This document shows positions 45,427 through 57,899 of a stretch of DNA of 64,000 nucleotides, one piece after another (the first letter of the stretch is position 1; every line of letters begins with the position of its first letter). The translations under genes were made by a program, and so were the position numbers. The notes beneath the pieces were generated by a model. It did no database searches, was not told the origin of the DNA, and saw only the letters and a program-made list of their open reading frames with translations. The stretch is taken from contig JAGUCH010000001.1 of NCBI GenBank assembly GCA_019096065.1, positions 16,554,001 to 16,618,000 on the forward strand, given 5' to 3'. The DNA comes from Paracyclopina nana. Lineage: Eukaryota; Arthropoda; Copepoda; Cyclopoida; Cyclopettidae.

Positions 45427-45833
45427 CCGTCTGACCGTTCAAAATTGGACGGTGCGGGAATCAAAAGTTTGTGTTATGAATTCATGAATTTTGAGGCTTA
45501 ATGGGTATCGTTGGAAAGCTTGAACCTTTGGACATCTTTTTTGTTTTCTGACAAAATGAAAAATATTATTGTGAATTACGCGTGACAGCAAAAAATAAAT
45601 AATAATAAAAAAATAAATTATGCATCAGTATTTTCGTGACCAATTATATGGTTTTACTTGGGAAAGTTGAACTTACCCGGTTTTTCCTCTTTCAATTGAT
45701 TTTTTCTACTTTTACAAAAAAGATGGAAAAAGGCTCAATCTTTCCAACGATATCATTTAAAAGTCATGTACTTCTTGAATATGCGACAAAAAGTTTAGAT
45801 TACCGTACCATCCAATTTTGAACGGTCAGACTG
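45427..45833. mobile_element. Tc1/mariner-type MITE
   Basis: Inverted ends of about 36 bases, CCGTCTGACCGTTCAAAATT on the left and CAGTCTGACCGTTCAAAATT in reverse complement on the right, lie inside direct TA dinucleotides (45425-45426, 45834-45835). A TA duplication with CAGTCTGACC-like ends fits Tc1/mariner. The 407-bp element has no transposase frame. Confidence 0.8.
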
Positions 45834-46289
45834 TATAGTTGGTAAGCGGCTTTGAAGGTAACTTTTTTTTCGGAAATTCCCCATGAAATGGCAAAAGCCG
45901 TCTGGGAATTTTTTACCAAGCCTCGGTGATGCCACCAATGCACAGTGGATTATTTCGCAGCTTTCGCGCGCATAGGCATGATGCATGCCGCAAATCATAG
46001 GGATTATTGAGCCAGCATCGTAATTGGACTCGGATAAAAGGCCGCCAAAATGAAACCAAAAAAAGGTGGCTTGGTAAGTAGGCTAAATAACCAGCTGCAG
46101 ATATGTAAACAAATCGCGCGCGTTCTTACTCGCGCGCGCCACAATTTGCGCAAGATGCGATATTATCCTTTTAAAACTGGACTCGTTTATGAAGAAGCTT
46201 GGGCAACTTGTATTTGAATGAAGGTAGCAGTAGTACACGTGGAGGTGAATTCAGATAAGGGACAAATCAGCTGCTCCGAGTGCTAAATT

Positions 46290-48652
46290 ATGGCTTTCAC
46301 CTTCAACGTCAGTCGGTGGTGCAGCATTTCCAAATCGCTCGCTTTCATAGCAGCCATTTTGACCGTCGCTTACATATTCAATTTTTACCAGTTGAACCGA
46401 AGGCACCCGATGGTACTCAGAGAGTCGCTACCAACAAAAGAGCCAGTTTTCCAGAAGAAAACGCGACTGGGCTACACAGTGCTCCAAAACTACATCAAGG
46501 CTGAAAAATGGTACGCATAGCTAATCAGACTTTGTAATGGTGAAGCTTTTTCAATTCGCACTGCTGTTATTGAAGTTGTTACGCTAATGAAATCAAAAAT
46601 CAAAGATGATATGTGTGCACAGTTCAAACTGATGGAATGGAATCAATTTTTTTAAAAAAGATAAGAGCGGTTGTTAATTAGTTATGTTGAGGATTTTGAC
46701 TGCTTTCACTATTTGCCGACTCGCATTATTTGAGCGCTAGTGAAACAAGCTTAGGACATCCAAATAGTTTATATGGCCAATTTCTAAATTCTTGGCTTGC
46801 TTTTGGATAGGGAACCTTAATGAGCACCAAACTTGCCTTCTTTAAAGACAATTTTATTCCGTCACTCCCTTATTGAAAATGCTTCTGCTTAGGAAAATTC
46901 CATTATTTTGTGGGAATTATCATTGAAAAAAGATGAAACGTGGTCTTGCTTTCACTGCTAGTACAAAAATTGTAGCATGACGCCATAATTTCCATGTTAT
47001 TAACATGTTTTTAGTTGGGTTTTTAATAGAGTGGCTTTTCTGCAGAAAAATTGGCTATTTTTTAAAGGACTCCTCTGAAGCATCAACTTTGTTTTGAAGA
47101 CTCTAATTTTATGGCTATTTTGAGCTACATTGCGATCTGTCATGGGAATGACGGGTTCCTGGATATGATGTGGCAATATTAGGCTGGAGATCAAAAATAA
47201 GTTTTGAGATGCATATTTTTCTGGGGAAAATGAATGGGCAGATTAGCGCGCTTCGCTCGAATGAATGGCAAAAAAATACAGTAGTTTATCGTAATTTGTT
47301 TTAGGTTTTATGGCAATGAGTCGGTCACTTTTACCACGCACAGTGATGCCACTTTTTTAGACAACTTAATTCCAGTGTTGAGCAGATGGCAAGGCCCGCT
47401 CTCCATTGCTATTTATGCACCAGGCTCCGATTATGAGATGGTGCTCCAGAGCATTGCTTATTACCGCCAATGTCCTAAGGAAGCTCATCTCATAAGGAAT
47501 TATGCCACTTTTCACATCTTTTTCGAGACCAAATATGCGCCCAGCAAAATCGTCCATTTTCCCAATGTGACTGCCGACTGCTCTGTGGCACCCCCAAGTG
47601 AAGGCTACGAGACGTTCAAAAAGGCCAATAAATTAGTGTATCCAATCAATGTGGGCCGAAATGTGGCCAGGGAGTCGGCTACAACCCACTTTGTGCTCCC
47701 CTGTGATATTGAGCTGTATCCCAATCCTGGCCTGATTCAAGGCTTTCTGCACATGATGGCGAATTCGGGCGGCGAAAAGCTCATTTCCAGCCCAAATCCC
47801 AAAGTGTATGTGGTGTCCATTTTTGAAATTGAAAAAGGCCATGAGCTGCCGAGGACGAAGGCTGAGTTGTTGGAATCATTAAGGAGGGAAATTGTGATTC
47901 CATTCCACAAAAAGTATTGCCCGCTGTGTCATGCCATTCCCGGAGTGGAAAAATGGAACGAATCCCCTGGAACAGGTAATTCGATCAAAATATGCTCCAT
48001 GCTTACAAAGATGGATTATTCCAAAGCTGCATGGCAATAAATTGCATCTATATAAACCTACGCTACTTTTACATTACGCGTTTGAAAAAGAAATCTTGTT
48101 TTCAATTAGTTTGATAAGAAGTGTACACAAATCAGAGAGAGATGAAAATCAAACCGCACAATTAAGCATTCTTTTGTCTCGATAAAGCAAAAAATTGTTT
48201 AATGAATTTTTTTTACAGCTATGAAGCTAATGAATGAGACTTTATTTCATAGAGCTAGAAACTCATGTTATGGAGGTTGGAAAACGAGTCGGAAAGTACG
48301 TCAACTGGGAGCCCATTTACATTGGCACTCACTCGGATCCTCTCTATGACGAACGGCTTTCTTGGGATGGCAGATCAGACAAAATGACTCAAGTAGACAA
48401 ACTTAGTTTTTCCGAATTTTATTTTGTGAGCTGAATGTTCCGTTCTTGCAGGCGTTTGAAATGTGCCTAATGGATTATGACTTTCTCATTTTGGACAATG
48501 CCTTTCTCATTCATCGGCCAGGAATCAAGACTGTGAAGGGCAATCCGACGAAGCCAGACCAAAAGTTGGTGAGAGAAACCAATGCTTTCATCAAGAAAGT
48601 CATCAAACCTGATCTGGTCAAAAAACTGCCCTCCGGACCCAACTGCCATTAA
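46290..48652 (+). CDS. B4GAT1: Beta-1,4-glucuronyltransferase 1 (LARGE-type GT49 family)
   Basis: Four exons (46290-46510, 47305-47975, 48253-48392, 48452-48652) join in phase for 410 residues, against 415 in human B4GAT1. A short cytoplasmic tail and a membrane anchor at about 15-35 make it a type II Golgi protein. The GT49 domain contains PCDIELYPNPGL (about 208, with the metal-site acidic residues), a paired-Cys segment KKYCPLCHAIPG, and the diagnostic YVNWEPIYIGT..PLYDERLSWDGRSDKMTQ and DYDFLILDNAFLIHRPGIKT. The enzyme adds glucuronic acid to xylose on O-mannosyl glycans of dystroglycan, priming LARGE matriglycan. AATAAA at 48894. All key motifs are intact. Confidence 0.95.
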
Positions 48653-48899
48653 AATACTGCACAGAGGTTGAGTGACTATTTCCGAAATTTTCCGCTAGTC
48701 AAAATGTCGCAGAAATATTTTACTTTGCTCGATTCCTCAAAGCTGCCTAAAAAAAAGAATGCATAATGCCCCGCCCAGTGTCGTTTCTTTGTCGTCAGCA
48801 GGCAAATAGCTGTGAACTTTTCATGAATAACTCCACTTTCGTTGCTAATCCCAAGAGGAAATAGCTGCATTACTACTGCTTCTTCATTCTCCCAATAAA

Positions 48900-51800
48900 A
48901 GCGAGATATTTATAAGTTGTTGGCAAGTTTACACATCATCACTCGGCCTTCATAAAGGAAAGAGTCGGCCTGAAATGCACAATAAAGTAACTTTTATCCT
49001 ATTTTATTGGTGATCGCACTTTTTGTATCCAAACTTTTTCTAGCGAGTGCCTATAGACAACAGGCATTCCATCTACCGACTTTTTTGAAGAAACACTTGG
49101 GAGTTGAGCTCAAAATCATTTCTTGTTTTAATGAGTCGAGCCACTTTTTTAGGGCGATTAATTATTACAAATGCATTAAATGGTTGATTTTTTACTAATG
49201 CGTAGCATCAGGACTTTAACACCTTGATATTTATTGTCTTATGATTTATATAGATTTTAAACCATTCTTTTTTACCGCCATGAAGTAATCCTTTTTAAAA
49301 ATTGAATCCACTTATTTGATTGGGTCTTTATTTCGAACTACTTCTCGAGCCGCAAAAACGCGGTAACTCAGTTTTTTTTCTCGAGCAGCGTCAGCTGAAA
49401 ATCCCAAATGTTGCCTTTAAAGGCCGCTGGGATCGCCCTATATCAATGTTATTGTTATGATACTATTGTGGATATTAATGAGACTTGATTGATCATTTGG
49501 TTTCACCTTTATGCAAACAAATTGAACGTTCTTCAAGTAGTTGTATATTAATATTTTCTTTGCATGAATAAAAAGCTGTTGTCGGCCAACTCCAAAGGGG
49601 TGAAAGCACAGACTTGCGGAATTTATGAGTGTATGAAATTCTTGAGAGCTTTTTTTTTTCAAATACAGCTTGCTCCTTTTCTTTTGATAGTTCAATCATC
49701 ACCAGCAATTTTACAATCCACTGCACTGCTAATTGATGCCTCCGGACTTTTTTTCTTTTTTTAGTGTCTTCGGCCCAATTTCCAGTTTTTTTATATGCTG
49801 CTCATACATTGGCTTGGCAACACTATTCGAAATCTATAGCAGCAATTTCTGAGCTATCCACGCGTTCCAGGTTAATAATTTTCAATTGAGAAAGAAGCTT
49901 GGAACCAGTTCTACTTTGCTATAATTTATGTCTTTTTTTCTCAGCTTTGACTTCTGTGGAGTTGCCAACAAAATCCAGTTTTTAGTTTTTCAAACCGTTC
50001 CATATACTATTATATTGGCACCATTTCAAGTCTTCCGCGAAACTTTTTTTTCTTTTTTTTCTGTGGGCATGGCAAACGAAAAGTGTTGGGGATTTTTGCA
50101 AATGAATTGAATGACGACGATGACCTTTTCATAATTGCACAATGCTAACTGAGGTCATACAGCTCGCGCAATGTTTGCACTAGTTTCAAACAAAAAAGAG
50201 TAGTTATTTATTTGCTCAAGATGAAGTGAACTGAATAATGTCATTGTGAAACAGGGGAACCTGTGGTTTTTGAGACCTCACACAGACAAGAATTTTCTGT
50301 CACTTGACAACATTTTTCCCAGGATTTTTGAGCATGTCTTTTTTGCATATACCGCCGCGCGCAGCAGAAGAAAAAGAAATCCAACCTCTCAATTGGTTTT
50401 CTGCCTGGCCAAAAATCAAAGGATCGTATGGTTTTATATTTTTTTAGCTTCAACATTCAAACGTATGCTTTGTTGAGTTTAACGAAAAAAAGTGGAGTGC
50501 TCTCGTTGAAACAATTGGCCAAATGAATGGCAGGGGCAATAAATCGACTTCAAGTCGAAGAAGAAGGACTCTGCTATTGGGTCATGGGTGGCTTCAAAGT
50601 AAAAAGTAGCAACGTCTTTTTTCGGGGAGAAATAATGGAGCCATTATTTGCTTTGGCCCCATAAAACAAAAGAAGAGCTGGGAGACCACCCCGCACAAAA
50701 ACAGCTGCTGCCATTGTTGAAAGCTTTTTGAACTCACTTAATCGCAATGACAATTGCAGCAAGTGGTTTCCGGTGAGCCGATCGCTGTAGAAGCAGTGAA
50801 AATTCCAGACTCGCCCCCTTTTCCTTGTTTACTTATGTAACTTTCAGCATTATATGGGGTGTCTCACAAAAGAACCAAACAAAAAACAGAACAATATGCT
50901 AATTTTTCCAAAAAAAAATATTGGTAGAATTGAACCATGTTTTGAAAGGGGCTTTTGGCTCAGCCATAAATTGGCCTCCAAAATTAGCTCCGAGAGAAAA
51001 AAGCATCCGAGCCTGGGTTCGAGCCCTGGTTGCGCCCAAAGCTCATAATGAGCGTTGCCACCCTGTGGAAGTGAGTATCCTGTAAGAGAGAGTGATGATG
51101 GCAAGATAGATTAGATGGACATTGCTGGCCACTTTAGCGGAAACCGAAGTAATGGTCACCTTTGTCCAAATGTTTGTTTGTCAAAATGAAGTGGGGAAAA
51201 TAAATAGACTCCTTTCAATTTTTTTTTGGTCCCCCTTTTAAACTCTTCTTCCACGATGGTCGAAAATGGGCCGCGCGCAATTGAATCGCGCATTGTTTGG
51301 TTTATTAATTGATCCCATTAATCCAAGGGGTAGACGGATTTTGGCGACATTAAATCGCCCCAACAATGCTATCGCAAGTTGGATGGCTGTCAGGGGGGCA
51401 CGTGACTATCTCATTGTTATGAGGAGCCACCAAACTATGCTAAGAATGTCTCTATGCCTTTATCAGTCTAAAAAAGTCAGCTGACGAGGCATGACCTGAG
51501 CGATCATAACAACGGCCGCAGAAAAGTAAACAAAGCCTTGTTGGCCCACAACAAAGCTAAAATCAGCCGATCCAAAAGCAAAACTTGATTTACTGCTTGC
51601 AAAAGTAAGTTAAGGTCAGCTGATTCAGGCCGTTGACCGGCATGCTGAGACGAGCCATTGGTTGAGCCAATTTACTGCTGCCAAGTTTGAATTGAGCAGA
51701 TCTATTTAACGACTTTTGGCGTGTCTCAGGTCGGCGGTTTTGTAGATAGCAACGTCTTGTCGCGACGTGTCTCGCCAATAAAAGCATCGTCAAAGCTGCA

Positions 51801-52500
51801 GCTGATTTCGTCTGACGCCAATTTTCAATTCCACGCCAACATTCGGCCGTGGACCATCATCATTGGTTGGGCCTGCAATAGCCTTCTTGTTGTGAAACTA
51901 CTTTGGAATGCAACAACTTTTTTTGGGGTGTGCGCACGCGCGCGCACGCGCGCGCTTGCCTATATGCGCTCGCTGGTCAATGGAAAGTCCACCGTGGGCC
52001 CATGATGGGCACTTTTCATCGGGCCCACACTCGGACCCCCCAAAAAATTGGAAAAGTGCACTTTTTCGCCCGCGAAATGACTCGAATTAAAAGTGCGTTG
52101 AAAGGAGCCCCGATTATTTTTCAAGCTCGCGGCACCGAGGAAAACCACGGCCCAGTGTGCAATTCCATTTTTGAGCTGTGAAGGCCGCGCCTCAGACGCT
52201 CACACATGGCACACTGGGCCGAAATGAGGCAAAATGCAAGGTAATCGGGGATGATGCACGGATCGCTCGGGAAACCCCTTTACATCACTCTGACCTCAAA
52301 AGCAACGAGGAGAGTGACGAAAGACATAGCATGCATAGCATATGCTATTTTATAACGTATATACTATATGAAGAGCGCATCTTGAGCGCTGAATCGCGCG
52401 CAAAGCTCGGCGCTACATAGGAGCGCAGCGCGCAGTGGCCAAAAATTCCCAGTCGCGGCTCGAGCTCCGAATCCGATAGTTCAAGGATGATTTTTCGAGA
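48900..52500. other. Intergenic stretch between B4GAT1 and the Cv-2-like gene
   Basis: About 3.6 kb with no supported gene. It contains T-rich runs at 49.65-49.76 and 50.05 kb and a B-box-like GGTTCGAGCCC at about 51016. A GTGCGCACGCGCGCGCACGC tract lies at about 51929-51958, and the DNA is increasingly CpG-rich from 51.9 kb towards the next gene, where its promoter should lie. Confidence 0.4.
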
Positions 52501-52524
52501 CCTCGGCTGACTCAGCATACTATA

Positions 52525-55500
52525 ATGGCAACCATGCTACTCAACGTCCTACTCATTGCGACTACGGCCTTCGCGGCCTCGAACGGCCTCTTACTCCAGG
52601 GCGGCGACGTGCCCTGCTCCCGCCCCGACGGACACGAAATCCACATTCCCGGCATCACCGACACGGATAAGGACATCAAGTGCGTGTGCTACGGGGGCGT
52701 GGCCAATTGTACGGTCCCCGACTGCAAGAGCGGCCTCAAAGGCTGCCACTACGTGGAAAAGGCCGCCAAAGGGACTTGCTCGAAGGTGTGCCGGCCTTGC
52801 GGCGGAGGCCGCAAAAGCGGAGACATTTGGAGGACGGACGCGTGCGCGGTGAGCTCGTGTTTCTCGGGGGTCATCACCCGCTCGAAGATCCAGTGCCCCA
52901 CCCCCATGTGCCCCGACCCCGCCCCTCCCGAAAACGGCGAATGCTGCCCCACCTGCAGGGGCTGCTCGCGGGCGGGCGAGTTGTTCAGAGAGGGCGAAAC
53001 GAAGGCCGACGTGTTGGACCCCTGCAACGAGTGCACCTGCACCCAGGGCAAATTGGAGTGCATCAAGAGGGCGTGCCCGGTACTGCCCTGCTCGAGGAAC
53101 TTGGTCACTCCCCCCGGAAAGGGCCAGTGCTGCCCCTACTGCGCGAGGCCCGACGTTGCCACCATCAGAGACCAGTGCCTCTTTAGGGGCGTGGCCTACA
53201 ACGTGGGCGACAGCATCTACATCAGCGGGGACGCGTGCAACAGGTGCAAATGCAGCCACGCCCCCTTCCCCACCGTGGAGTGCGAGAGCGAAATGTGCCC
53301 GCCCCTGTCCTGCCCCGACTATTTAAGGCGAAAGAAGCCCGGGATCTGCTGCCCCTACTGCAGCGTCGACCTTGGGGGCGGGGCCGCGGCCGCGGCAGTC
53401 AAGCTGGCGGCCACGCCCTCCGAGTTCATCGCGAGGGAGTGCGAGTTCAAGGGGCGGAGCTACAAGGCGGGCGAGACTTGGGACTATGGGTGTGACAGGT
53501 GCACTTGTGGCACCAACGGCCACGCCCACTGCTCCCTGCAATGCCCCGAGCTCAGCTGCCCTCAAGGTGCGAAGCAGGTGCAGAGGGCGGGGCAATGCTG
53601 CCCCGCCTGCGAGTACCGGGAGTGCGAGTTCATGGGGCGGAGCTACAAGGCGGGCGAGACTTGGGACTATGGGTGTGACAGGTGCACTTGTGGCACCAAC
53701 GGCCACGCCCACTGCTCCCTGCAATGCCCCGAGCTCAGCTGCCCTCAAGGTGCGAAGCAGGTGCAGAGGGAGGGGCAATGCTGCCCCGCCTGCGAGTACG
53801 GCGAGGGCGTGTGCACCGTGTTTGGCGATCCGCATTACAAGACGTTCGACGGGCGCATTTTCAACTTCCAGGGGAGCTGCAAATATCTCTTGGCCCAGGA
53901 TTGTGGGAGTGGCCTCAATGGCTCGGCCTTCACGGTGCGCATCACCAACGATGCCCGCGACTCGTTGGCCTTCAGCTGGACCCGGACGATCACGGTGCGC
54001 CTGCATGACTTGAAGATTTCACTTTTGCAAAAAATGAGGGTCAAAATCAATGGCAAGAAGGTCTCGTTGCCCTACATCCTTATGGGGAAGTTGTCAGTGA
54101 TGAAAGATGGCTACCGAGTCATTCTACGCACTAACGAAGGTAAAACCAATTTTTAAAAGAATCAATTCTATAAATAAGTCTTAAAAATCAATTACAAAAA
54201 TAATTGTAATTTTGCTACAATTGAGAAGCAAAGAAGTTATACTTGGAAAAAAGTATCTCATATTTTGGTGCTGAAATGCTTTTTATTTTAAATTACTGCA
54301 GTATAGTAGTTATAATTGGCAAGTGTCTAGCGCTTATCTGGTTTGCAGCCGCAAAACTCCCTTTGATCTGATTTGTTTGACATCCTGGCCTCTTGGGATC
54401 TGGCTTTTGAAGCACAGACCTGGATTCAATCAAGTCATCAATCAGCTCAAGCGCTCAAGAATCAAAATATTTATTCGCTTTTGATGAAAGGCTGCTGAGA
54501 AGGAGGGGAAAAAACCTTGATCCAAATAAGATTGCTGCTGCTGCGTAGCTAAAAAGCCCCCAAAAATCAACTCTTTTCAAAATGAGAGTAGCTATATGTG
54601 TATTTTACGTAGCTGAGACACAGCAGTAGATTTTGGGCATCTTGCATATATGTATACACACTGTGCATATAGGTGTGTGTATACGCAGTTTTTAGCATCA
54701 GGTTGGAATGCCAAAGCTACAAGTTGTATACAATGCCAGGCTCATATGTGTGTGTGTGTGGTGCATGCAGTACATTGGCTGCAGATATTCTAAAAACCTT
54801 AGATTGATGGTGTAAAGAGAGGCTCAACATCTTTTTCTCAGAATACTATGGCTTGGAAAAAATCTCTGTTTTAATGAGATGGGCCTAAACCACGGACAAT
54901 GGCAATGCGCTGCATTTTTGAGATTAAGCTGTCTTTCTGCGTGGTGAAAACAATATAAAGTGGCTTTCTGAGAGTGTGTGCACCATCGAATGGCTTTTTG
55001 TTTTAGGCCATAAAAAGGGCTTTTCTAGCCGTTACATACAATAATGATGCACAGAAATGAGCAGAATGCCATGCTCAGCTTCTTACATTTCCAAATGGAG
55101 AAACTCGGTGCAAAAAAATAATAATAATAATTTCTCCTGAAATTTCATTAGTATTAGTAATTGAAAAGTCCATTAGGAGTTTAGTAAAAGTGGATTTCAT
55201 CCTTAGTTATTCATTCAAAACAATTAAAAAAATTGTCAAATTGAAAATGGGATAATTCAGAGTTAATAGAGAATTTTAATGGACTTTGTGATGCTGTGAA
55301 CATTGCTTATCTGAATTATTATAAAGCGTCATTTGCACGAGTTTCTTCATACAAGAGTTGCTATTTTTGTGACTTTGTACAGACAAGTCTTTTTGCTCCC
55401 AATTCTTTTGGTTTGCGTGCATGTGGACTTAAAATACCTTTGAGTGTGGCCCAGTTGGGCTCTTTTTGTACGCGCGAGTACCAACAACAAAAATGAGCCG

Positions 55501-57785
55501 AGGTTTTTTTGGCATCGCGTGACAAGAAGGTTGCAGCTATGGCCAATTGAAAAAGCCTTCTTTTCCAATATCCACAAATAGAGATGAGACTGAGAATGGT
55601 AATAACAACTTCTCCGATAATGATGATAATAAGCAGCTTCAAAAACGAAGGACCATGTGAACCACTTGCTGCCATCACATACACAAAAACCAGCGAGCTG
55701 GGTGACCCCAAAATAGCCGAATAAAAAAAAAAGAAAATCTCGCCAAAAAGACAAAAAGAAATGCGTTTTGGCAAAATTTCAGTCCAAGGAAATGAAAGCA
55801 AAATTGGGCTTCTCGTTTGTAATGGCGCCAAATAATACAAAAAGTACGAAAAATTAAATTATTTTCGGGTCACTCTGTGATGGTTTTTCATGTCTAAAAA
55901 TACTAATATCATGGGACGTTCTTGTCATGTTTTAACCTCTTTGTCGATAATTGGTAGTGATGGGAGGTCGGCTCCTTAAATAGACAACTTTTTTTGCTGC
56001 TCGAAATTATTATTAGAATGAAATGATGAATACACATCCATAGCAAAAAGAGTCATGCACCATGGAATGTCAAGTGGGTCCCCGGCCATTTCCTTTGAAA
56101 AAGCCAATCACCCTCTAATGACTGGCTGTAAAAAAGGGGCAAAACAGCAGCTTATTCTGCAGAAAAAAAAGCAGGCTGATCCAAGCACAAAAACACACAA
56201 ATATTTTGGGCAAACAGAAGGCTTATGATGTTCGGCATTCTTTGGATTCAATGAACCACTTTTTAATGGACTTAAGCTCCTGGTCTTTGTCTCAATCCTA
56301 TTTACTACTGCTGAGGAGGAAGACAGATTCCAGGAGCCCAAATTACAGTGTTTGGACTCGAACCCGTCCAAAAGTTTGCTCACTCGTCAATCATTCGACC
56401 CCTGCTGCTTACCGTCTTCACTCTCTTGCTATTCAACTTCATCTGCTCTCTTTCTCTTGTGAGAAACATAGAACTTTTGAATGATCAGAAAAATTACGCT
56501 TAATTGGCAGACCCAAAAATGTATTGTTACTTTCTTGTATTTTTTAGGGCTCAAGCTGCTGTGGGACGGCGTCAGCTTCTTTGAGATGACGGTGCCGGCA
56601 AAATACCGTAACAACCTCTGCGGCCTTTGCGGCAACTTCAACGGCGACAAAACGGACGACTTTTACGGCAAGCGCGAAAAGTACTACGCCGACGGCCAGC
56701 ATTTCGGCGATTCCTGGCGGGTGGGCGGGCTGAGGGCGTGCTCAGTGCTGCCCAAAGATATGCCCCACTCCTACGAGCCCGAGTGCACGCAAACGTGGCC
56801 CGCCCGTATCAAGAGTGACCGCTACTGCAACGCCCTCAAGTCGGACTTGTTTGCCAAATGCGCGGCCTTTGTCGACCCCGATTACTACTTCAACGCCTGC
56901 AAACTGGACATGTGCGAGTGCCCGGGCGACCAGTGCCACTGTGAAGTTCTCACGGCGTACGCGCGCGAGTGCGAGCGCGCCGGTCAACTTATTACGGGCT
57001 GGCGCATGTCTACGGGCTGCCGTAACGTGACGTCCTTCAGGTACGCCAAGCACGCCCAACAAGACAACGCAATGAATGACGTCATCCTAACGGAACCGTC
57101 ACCGTCACCGTCACCGCCACCGTCACAGTCACCGCCACCGTCACCGCCGCCGGCAATTACTAACGGAATGCCGCCGTACGAAGCCACTACGGAACTCCAG
57201 CGCCGGAATATGTCGCTAATCATCGGGTCAATTTTGCCGGCGTGTAGCCCCGCGACAGCTGACTTTTGCGGCCAAGATCCGAGTAAACAAAGCAAGAAAG
57301 AGGAGCGCGCGCGTGCGCGGCAACTGCGCAAGGAGCGCAGGAAACGGAAGCGTAAACAAAGAGAACGGCGCATGCGGAGAAAGCGGAAACGTCAACAAAG
57401 AATGCGCGCGAAAAGGAAGCGCCCAAAGTCAGACGCTGAAGTGTACAAAATGGGCGCGGTGGGCTTGACCATGCGGCGCAGCAGCCATGACAGCACTCAG
57501 AAAAGGCTTCAGTGGAACTCGAAAATTCCACCTTTCGAGGCCCTACTGTCCTTGGCAGCAGGTGGGGACGGCGGTCCTGCACCTGCCAGTGCACCTTCTG
57601 AAGACATGTCAGACACTGACTCGTTCAGCATACCCTCTTCTTCCGGGATCTCAGTGGATGACTTCCAAAGGCCGAGGAATGGCCGCAAGAGGACGCCGTT
57701 GCCGCTCAAAGAGGCCGCCAGCCTGGCTGACAACCAAAGAGAATCAAGGTCCTCTCACCTGTGGAAGCATCGGAAGCGGAAATGA
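52525..57785 (+). CDS. cv-2: Crossveinless-2/BMPER-like secreted BMP modulator
   Basis: Two exons, 52525-54139 and 56548-57785, join in phase 1 across a 2.4-kb intron that splits the VWD domain; 950 residues. A signal peptide (1-18) is followed by six VWC modules (about 29-92, 97-145, 147-207, 215-279, 305-363, 366-424), most closing with CCPxC. The VWD domain from about 428 has GDPHYKTFDG, the acid-sensitive cleavage motif of this family, and the NNLCGLCGNFNGD calcium-loop motif. A C8 domain follows at about 630-690. Cv-2/BMPER binds BMPs through VWC modules and cell-surface heparan sulfate through VWD. Known relatives have five VWC and a final TIL domain; this one has six and no TIL, but a Pro/Ser run (about 722-738) and a very basic Lys/Arg tail (about 786-832). 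Coding GC is much higher than its neighbours. AATAAA at 57859. Confidence 0.88.
53441..53806 (+). repeat. Near-identical tandem duplication of a VWC module
   Basis: Two 183-bp units start at 53441 and 53624. By eye they differ at two positions over about 175 bases (CAAGG/CATGG and GGCGG/GGAGG) before diverging at the end. The duplication is in frame, 61 codons, within one exon. Confidence 0.95.
54140..56547 (+). other. Intron of the Cv-2-like gene
   Basis: 2.4 kb between GTAAAA and TTTTTTAG. AT-rich, with a TATATGTGTGTGTGTG-like microsatellite near 54.64-54.77 kb. No nested gene could be supported; the minus-strand frame at 55361-55840 is hydrophobic but shows no family features. Confidence 0.7.
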
Positions 57786-57899
57786 AGCCATTTTGTTCTC
57801 CTCTCGGCAACGCTGTGATATTCAGTCATTTTTCTTTCGCGAAATACCTTTTTAATTAAATAAATGTATGTTTTCAATTCAAGCCCCTTATTGTAGTTT

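Noticed and set aside
50994-51110. Possible tRNA-derived SINE (B-box-like GGTTCGAGCCC)
   Set aside because: No A-box at the right distance, no cloverleaf and no second copy seen in the window; a genome-wide copy count would decide.
52591-54006. Long minus- and plus-strand frames inside the Cv-2-like exon
   Set aside because: High GC leaves all frames open. Only the frame at 52525 shows VWC Cys spacing and the VWD motif.
55361-55840. Hydrophobic minus-strand frame in the Cv-2 intron
   Set aside because: No conserved motif, no splice logic, and the hydrophobicity follows from the T-rich composition.
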